A stretch of 39,848 nt of DNA, taken from positions 1-39,848 of the forward strand of contig CACXXD010000008.1 in assembly GCA_902771445.1 (NCBI GenBank). Reading direction: 5' to 3'. Both the position numbers and the translations under genes were made by a program. This document shows positions 35,136 to 39,848 of the stretch, in pieces. This DNA is from an uncultured Prevotellaceae bacterium. GTDB lineage: Bacteria; Bacteroidota; Bacteroidia; Bacteroidales; Bacteroidaceae. Numbering within the stretch: position 1 is the first letter of the stretch; the number at the start of each line of letters is the position of its first letter. The notes below the pieces were generated by a model, which was not told the DNA's origin, did no database searches, and was given only the letters and a program-made list of their open reading frames with translations.

Positions 35136-36650
35136 TTACTTTTTTATTTTCAGGAATGCTTTGGGCAGATAGTCGATGATGTCGCTGGCTATCACGCTCT
35201 CTTCGCCCAGCTCTTGTGCAGCCAGATCGCCTGCCAAGCCGTGCAGATAGACACCCAGCAGACAGGCATGCTGCCGCTCATAGCCGCGTGCCAGCAGTGC
35301 TGTGATGATGCCCGTCAGCACGTCGCCGCTCCCGGCTGTGGCCATGCCGGCATTGCCGGTAGAGTTGAACACCACGTGTCCGTCGGGCATGCAGATGGCC
35401 GTGTAGTGACCTTTCAGCACGACGTATCCTTGCAGTCGCTCGGCCAGGTCGCGAGCCTTGGTCAGTCGCTCGTAGGAGTCGATGCACTTGCCCTCTATGC
35501 GGTCCAGCTCTTTGGGATGCGGGGTCATGATGATGCCCTTCGGCAACTGTTGCAGCCATGCCCTGCGGTTGGCCAGTATGTTCAGTGCGTCGGCATCGAT
35601 CACCTGCGGACACTGTGCGCGTCGCAGCTGGGCAATCAGCGTGATGGCCGTCTGTTCCGACGTACCCAGTCCGGGGCCTATGCCCACGGCGCTGTAGTCT
35701 TCGGTAGGCACCCCTTCGGTGAAGGTAGTCTCCTCGCGGTCTATGCTGACGATAGCCTCAGGCATCGTTGTCTGCAATATAGGCACGTTGCGTTTCGGCG
35801 TGTGTACGGTCACCTTGCCTGCGCCAGCCCTCATGCATGCCTTTGTGGCCAGAATGGCCGCCCCGGCCATGCCGTAGCTTCCGGCAATGATGAGCGCGTG
35901 GCCCATCTGCCCTTTGTGGGCATACGGATTGCGCGGGCGCAACAGAGCCTTGGCCATGTCTTCCTCCATCATGGTGAAGTTGGCCTCAATCTTCTCCCGT
36001 CCCTCCTTGCTCAGTTTGATGTCCAGCACGCGCACCTCACCGATGTACTGCTGGTTCTCTGCAAAGAGAAACGACAGCTTGATCTGTCCCAGCGTGAGTG
36101 TCTGCGTGGCCTTTATGATGTTCGAACTAACGTTGTAGGTGTTGTCTTCGGTCATCAGTCCCGAAGGCACGTCGATGCTCACCACGTCGGCTTTCGAGGC
36201 ATTGATATATTTCACCAGCGAGGCAAATCCGCCGGCCAGTGGCTTGTTCAGGCCAGAGCCGAACAGACCGTCGACGACCAGCATGCCGTTCTCCAGACGG
36301 GGCGGGTCGAACTCCTGCGTCACCTCGATGAGCAGCGGCCTGCCTTTCCTGTCGCAGAGTCGCTTGCGGTTCTCCGTGCAGTCGGCTGACAGATGGCCAG
36401 TTATATTGAAGAGGTAGGTCTGAACCTGATATTCTTTTTCTATCAGCATCCTGGCCACTGCCAGTGCGTCGCCGCCGTTGTTGCCCGGTCCGGCAAAGAC
36501 CACGACAGGCACGCTCTTGTCCCATTTCTCGGTGATGGCATTGGTCAGTGTACGAGCAGCCCTTTCCATCAGGTCAATCGACTTGATGGGCTCATGCTCG
36601 ATGGTATAGTTGTCAAGCTCGTGTATCTGAGCACTCGTAAATATTTTCAT
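35136..36650 (-). CDS. nnr: bifunctional NAD(P)HX epimerase / ADP-dependent NAD(P)HX dehydratase
   Basis: 504 residues, the normal length for the fused enzyme. The N-terminal YjeF_N (NnrE) domain, about 1-215, has GPGNNGGD at 54-61 and epimerises the S and R forms of hydrated NADH/NADPH. The C-terminal ribokinase-like (NnrD) domain, about 225-500, has IIAGSYGMAGAAILATKACM, GPGLGTSEQ, MTPHPKELDRI and AGSGD at 439-443, which dehydrates the damaged cofactor using ADP. Cytoplasmic metabolite repair. ATG 36650 is the only sensible start, giving MKIFTSAQIHELD. It has its own -7 box just upstream. The nadK gene, on the same strand two genes upstream, makes the NADP whose reduced form this enzyme repairs. 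Confidence 0.93.
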   Translation of the reverse strand: MKIFTSAQIHELDNYTIEHEPIKSIDLMERAARTLTNAITEKWDKSVPVVVFAGPGNNGGDALAVARMLIEKEYQVQTYLFNITGHLSADCTENRKRLCDRKGRPLLIEVTQEFDPPRLENGMLVVDGLFGSGLNKPLAGGFASLVKYINASKADVVSIDVPSGLMTEDNTYNVSSNIIKATQTLTLGQIKLSFLFAENQQYIGEVRVLDIKLSKEGREKIEANFTMMEEDMAKALLRPRNPYAHKGQMGHALIIAGSYGMAGAAILATKACMRAGAGKVTVHTPKRNVPILQTTMPEAIVSIDREETTFTEGVPTEDYSAVGIGPGLGTSEQTAITLIAQLRRAQCPQVIDADALNILANRRAWLQQLPKGIIMTPHPKELDRIEGKCIDSYERLTKARDLAERLQGYVVLKGHYTAICMPDGHVVFNSTGNAGMATAGSGDVLTGIITALLARGYERQHACLLGVYLHGLAGDLAAQELGEESVIASDIIDYLPKAFLKIKK

Positions 36651-36658
36651 AACGTCGA

Positions 36659-36666
36659 CAAAAATA
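36659..36666 (-). promoter_or_regulatory. -7 box of nnr
   Basis: On the minus strand reads TATTTTTG (TAnnTTTG), only 8 bp before the ATG at 36650. If used, the mRNA would have almost no leader. A -33 box at normal spacing is not clear. Confidence 0.4.
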
Positions 36667-36735
36667 CTAACTTTTTTGCAAGCACAGAAATAAATAACGA
36701 ATAAAAATAATTCCTAAGCGGAAAAAACGCGCAAA

Positions 36736-38412
36736 TTATGCGATGTTTATCACCTGATCGCAATATTTCACCACGGCCTGACGGTGAGTTACGAAGATGA
36801 CCGTCTTGTGCTGGTTGTTCAGCAGATTGTCCAGCAGCTGTCTTTCGGTGTCTGCGTCGAGTGCGCTGGTAGCCTCGTCGAGCAGGATGATGCTGCCCGG
36901 ACGGAGCAGTGCGCGGGCTATGGCTATGCGCTGTGCCTGTCCTTCCGACAGCCCGCCGCCTTGCTCGCCAAACGTCGTGTCCAGTCCGTTGGGCAGTTCG
37001 TCGGCAAACTGTGCGCAGGCCAGTCGCAGTGCCTCTCTCATCTGTTCGTCGGTGGCGTGCGGCGCCCCAATGCGCAGATTGTCGCGCAGTGTTCCGCTCA
37101 GCAGCGTGTTGCCCTGCGGCACGTAGACGAAGTTGCAGCGGTGCAGCGGTGAGAGTGGCTGTTCGGCCTCAGCGTTGTAGAGGGTGATGCTGCCTTCCTG
37201 TGGCTTGATGAGCGCGAGCAGCAGTCTGATGAGGGTGGTCTTTCCGGCTCCTGTCTCGCCCAGTATGGCGGTGCATGAGCCTGGCTTGAAGTCGTAGTTT
37301 GCGTGGGTGATGGTGGGTTGCTGGTTCTGCGTGTAGCGATAGCCCACGTTCGTGAAGCGCACCCCGCAGGGGGCCTGCATCGTGATGGGCTCGCCCTGTT
37401 GCTCCTCAGGCACCTCTTCGAGCTCCATGAGTCGCTCAGCCGAGGTGAACACGCTGACGAAGGCCGGGGCCAACTTGGTCAGTTCGCGGGCAGGCCCCTG
37501 AATGCGGAACACCAGTTGCAGGAAGGCTGTCATGGCACCGAAGGTGATGGTGCCGTGGCTCATGCGCACCAGTCCCCAGAGGAAGGCGATGAGATAGCCG
37601 AGCGAGAAGCCTGTGTTCAGAAACAGGTTGGATGCCACCGAGAAGCCCGTGCGCTGTCTGACGCGCTTTCGCAGTTCCGCCTGTTTTCCCTCCAGTCGGC
37701 TCAGCATCTGTTCGTCGGCCTCCATTGTCTTGATGAGCATGCGGTGGTGCATGGTGTCGGTCAGCAGGTTCTGAATGAAGCTGTCGCTCTCGCGCACTTT
37801 GCGGCTCAGCTCGCGCATCTTCGCGATGTAGAAGCGGCTGCACAGCATGAAGATGGGCAGGATGGCTATGGTGATGAAGGCCAGCCACGCGTCCATCTGT
37901 AGCAGATAGAAGAAGGCACCGATGAACATGGCCAGGGTCGAGATGGTCGACGGCAGTGTTTCGGTGAGGAAGTTCACCACGTGGTTCACGTCGGTCTCCA
38001 GTCGGTTGATGATGTCGCCTGAGTGCATGGCCTCGCGTCCGCGCCATTCCGAGCGCAGCAGTCGGCCCACCGTCTGTTGTTGCATGCGGTTGCGTGCTCT
38101 CACCCCCAGGATGTTCTTGATCCATGTGCGCGAGATGCCAACGCCAAATTCGCACAGTGTGATGAAAGCCATCACGGCCACTGCCTCGTAGATGGAGCCA
38201 TTGCGTGCTCCCGAAGCCGTGTCGATAGCCCTTTGCATGGCCCACACCATGCAGAGCGAGAGAGCCACGCCCACCAGTCCGATGGTCGCATTGAGCGTAG
38301 CCTGCAGTCGGTTGCCCTTCCATACCTTCCACAGCCATCTGAAAATCTCACCCGCCGAATACTTACTGTCCGGATGATGAAACACATTCTTTATGTCACT
38401 CCAGCTCCTCAC
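36736..38412 (-). CDS. ABC exporter, fused membrane and ATPase domains
   Basis: 558 residues. Membrane domain about 35-325 with hydrophobic helices near 40-60, 78-95, 155-173, 176-192 and 262-282. Nucleotide-binding domain about 348-555: Walker A GETGAGKT at 385-392, Q-loop VPQG at 431-434, signature LSEGQ at 488-492, Walker B SIILLDE at 507-513, H-loop His543. It is a half transporter that would act as a homodimer, of the general lipid/drug/peptide exporter class; substrate unknown. No peptidase domain is present. Start is taken as GTG 38412, preceded by AAAGGGGAA, because the frame has a stop 30 bp further up and no ATG between. It lies 45 bp after nadK and is probably co-transcribed. Confidence 0.9.
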   Translation of the reverse strand: MRSWSDIKNVFHHPDSKYSAGEIFRWLWKVWKGNRLQATLNATIGLVGVALSLCMVWAMQRAIDTASGARNGSIYEAVAVMAFITLCEFGVGISRTWIKNILGVRARNRMQQQTVGRLLRSEWRGREAMHSGDIINRLETDVNHVVNFLTETLPSTISTLAMFIGAFFYLLQMDAWLAFITIAILPIFMLCSRFYIAKMRELSRKVRESDSFIQNLLTDTMHHRMLIKTMEADEQMLSRLEGKQAELRKRVRQRTGFSVASNLFLNTGFSLGYLIAFLWGLVRMSHGTITFGAMTAFLQLVFRIQGPARELTKLAPAFVSVFTSAERLMELEEVPEEQQGEPITMQAPCGVRFTNVGYRYTQNQQPTITHANYDFKPGSCTAILGETGAGKTTLIRLLLALIKPQEGSITLYNAEAEQPLSPLHRCNFVYVPQGNTLLSGTLRDNLRIGAPHATDEQMREALRLACAQFADELPNGLDTTFGEQGGGLSEGQAQRIAIARALLRPGSIILLDEATSALDADTERQLLDNLLNNQHKTVIFVTHRQAVVKYCDQVINIA

Positions 38413-38457
38413 TTCCCCTTTCTCGCGGTAGCAAATTCTTCACTATTCATTCTTCAT

Positions 38458-39336
38458 TTACCTCACGTCCGCTCCCCACATCATTTTCTCTCTCAGCGTA
38501 GCAAAGTATCGTGTGCCGCTTCTCTTCACCACCTTCACCATGTAGGGTGCTCTCGACAGTCGCAGCGTGGTGCCTTCGGGCAGTTTGCCGCTTCGTCCGT
38601 CGATGGCCACAAGGAAGGTGTGGCTGCGGCTCGACACCGTCAGCTCAATCTGAGCCGTGTCGGGCAGCACAATCGGACGTATGTTCAGTGAGTGCGGCGC
38701 CACAGCCGTCATCAGCATCACCCCGGTGCGTGGCACGATGATAGGCCCGCCGTTGGAGAGCGAATAGGCTGTCGAGCCAGTCGGTGTCGAGATAATGAGT
38801 CCGTCGGCCTGATAGGTCGTCAGATACTCGCCGTTGATGCTCGTGCGGATGGAGATCATCGAGGCCGAGTCGCGCTTCAGAATGGCCACGTCGTTCAGTG
38901 CACACTCATAGCCCTCTATCGGCTCGCCGTTGGTCTCCACGCGGATGAGCGAGCGGTCTTCCACCGAGTAGTCGCCCCTGAACAGCGCGTCGATGCTTTC
39001 TTCTATGCTCTCTGCGCTTACGTCGGCCAGGAAGCCCAGCCGTCCCATGTTCACACCCAGTATGGGAATCTGTTTCTGTCTCACGCGACTGGCCGTCTTC
39101 AGCAGCGTACCGTCGCCGCCCATTGAGATGGCAAAGTCGGTGTCGAAGTTATTGCCGGTGAACGTCTCGACCGAGTTGATGTCGATGAGTTCGGCACAGT
39201 TCAGAAAATCGTAGTACTCCTCGTCGATCAGTATTCTGGCGTCATGCTGTTGCAGTGCGTTGAGCAGTTGTTTGATGGCCGTCGACTTGTGTCGTTGGTA
39301 GACATTGCCGAAGAGGGCGAAGCTAAGTGTTGACAT
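38458..39336 (-). CDS. nadK: NAD kinase
   Basis: 292 residues, the usual length. It phosphorylates NAD to NADP in the cytoplasm. GGDGT at 73-77 carries the catalytic Asp; NMGRLGFLA at 96-104, LNDV at 147-150 and STPTGSTAYSLSNGGPI at 184-200 are the conserved NAD- and ATP-binding blocks. The ATG at 39336 lies about 43 nt after the predicted transcription start, and the N-terminus MSTLSFALFGNVYQ matches the first strand and loop of the family. First gene of a two-gene unit with the ABC exporter. Confidence 0.95.
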   Translation of the reverse strand: MSTLSFALFGNVYQRHKSTAIKQLLNALQQHDARILIDEEYYDFLNCAELIDINSVETFTGNNFDTDFAISMGGDGTLLKTASRVRQKQIPILGVNMGRLGFLADVSAESIEESIDALFRGDYSVEDRSLIRVETNGEPIEGYECALNDVAILKRDSASMISIRTSINGEYLTTYQADGLIISTPTGSTAYSLSNGGPIIVPRTGVMLMTAVAPHSLNIRPIVLPDTAQIELTVSSRSHTFLVAIDGRSGKLPEGTTLRLSRAPYMVKVVKRSGTRYFATLREKMMWGADVR

Positions 39337-39384
39337 AACCTTATTTATAATATATTGTATATTTCAATAAAACAATAAGCCTTG

Positions 39385-39416
39385 CAAAGGTACGACTAAC
39401 TGAGCGAAAAACCAAA
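39385..39416 (-). promoter_or_regulatory. nadK promoter
   Basis: Minus strand: TTTG (39416-39413), 20 bp, TACCTTTG (39392-39385). Full match to the Bacteroidota consensus; start near 39379. Confidence 0.7.
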
Positions 39417-39489
39417 TTTAGCAATGATTAAGTAACGAAATCCTCAACTTTTTTTTCTGGAATAAATTTCTGTGCTGCGCAGTTGCCAA

Positions 39490-39518
39490 GTAGGGGCTGG
39501 CACAGGGCCTGCCCCTAC
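39490..39518. repeat. REP-like palindromic repeat, copy 2
   Basis: Identical over all 29 bp to 33813-33841 (arms GTAGGGGC / GCCCCTAC). Here the outer 9-bp arms of copy 1 are missing. Confidence 0.7.
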
Positions 39519-39848
39519 CTCGGACAAAAGCAAAGGTACGAACTATTTTTGAACAAGCGGGAATTATGAATTTTCTTGACAAACACCCCTCTGAGAATCG
39601 CATGGAATTCACCAAACTGAAAGTCGCCTGCAAATATGCGAGTATTGAGAGGGATTGTGCATATCGTTGATTTACAGTGTGTTGTGAAATTTTATTTCGC
39701 AAAACGGACTATTTCTATCCATGAGACTTCGCCTTTCGAACAGCTCTAGGCGGCCTTCGTGCTGAGATTAGTATTGAATCAAAGTGGGTTTACAGCCATA
39801 TCAAACTGAGTTATGACTTGGAACAGAACGTAACTAAAGTTAGAACTC

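Larger units (their letters stand above)
39337..39848. other. gene-free region upstream of nadK
   Basis: No convincing gene on either strand. It contains the nadK promoter (39385-39416), the second REP-like repeat (39490-39518), a second minus-strand -7 box (TACCTTTG, 39538-39531, weak -33), and from about 39725 a 41-codon open stretch on the plus strand that lacks a start. The final 120 bp may belong to a feature beyond the window. Confidence 0.5.

Noticed and set aside
39418-39702. 94-codon minus-strand frame near the right edge
   Set aside because: It crosses the REP-like repeat and a promoter-like box and has no motif; composition looks non-coding.
39725-39848. Open plus-strand stretch of 41 codons reaching the window end
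   Set aside because: No start codon, and a run this long without a stop is not unusual by chance; more sequence to the right is required.

Overview
The window reads as chromosomal DNA of a Bacteroidales bacterium, most likely Prevotella or a close relative. The grounds are: two SusC/SusD-type nutrient-uptake pairs; fasciclin-domain lipoproteins; secreted proteins ending in the 'YTLxG…GLYxxNGKKxxxK' tail common in Prevotella; a PL11-type rhamnogalacturonan lyase; a DUF4831 protein; and repeated promoters of the Bacteroidota type (TTG/TTTG, 19-20 bp, TAnnTTTG). No rRNA, tRNA or CRISPR array was seen. The species is an inference.

Layout. (1) 1-1458: the cut start of an Abi_2-like gene (minus strand, with an apparent frameshift at its start) diverges from a radical SAM gene. 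(2) 1654-8380: a large secreted CUB-repeat protein gene is split by a complete IS21-family element at 1933-4731 (istA, istB, 27-bp terminal inverted repeats, five 22-bp subterminal repeats per end, 6-bp target duplication). Removing the element and one duplication copy restores one open frame of 1206 residues. A 55-residue peptide gene follows. (3) 8626-16367: two large secreted proteins, a 1552-residue rhamnogalacturonan lyase fused to autotransporter-like beta-strand repeats and a sorting tail, and a 958-residue protein of beta-sandwich and helical modules. (4) 16601-33731: a 17-kb run of seven same-strand genes with one clear promoter in front and no obvious internal terminator: FAS1, SusC, SusD, FAS1, FAS1, SusC, SusD. 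(5) 33732-34047: a gene-free junction with a terminator and two palindromic repeats, each of which has a second copy in the window. (6) 34048-39336, minus strand: nadK, an ABC exporter, nnr (NAD(P)HX repair) and a DUF4831 gene. (7) 39337-39848: non-coding as far as can be seen.

Working picture (inference): regions 3 and 4 form a polysaccharide utilisation locus for pectic rhamnogalacturonan. The secreted lyase would cut the backbone, FAS1 lipoproteins and SusD proteins would sit on the cell surface, and the two SusC channels would import oligosaccharides. No regulator (HTCS, SusR or ECF sigma/anti-sigma) lies in the window. The features most worth a second look are the FAS1/tandem SusCD operon, the lyase-autotransporter-repeat fusion, and a palindromic repeat that carries a complete Bacteroidota promoter pattern.
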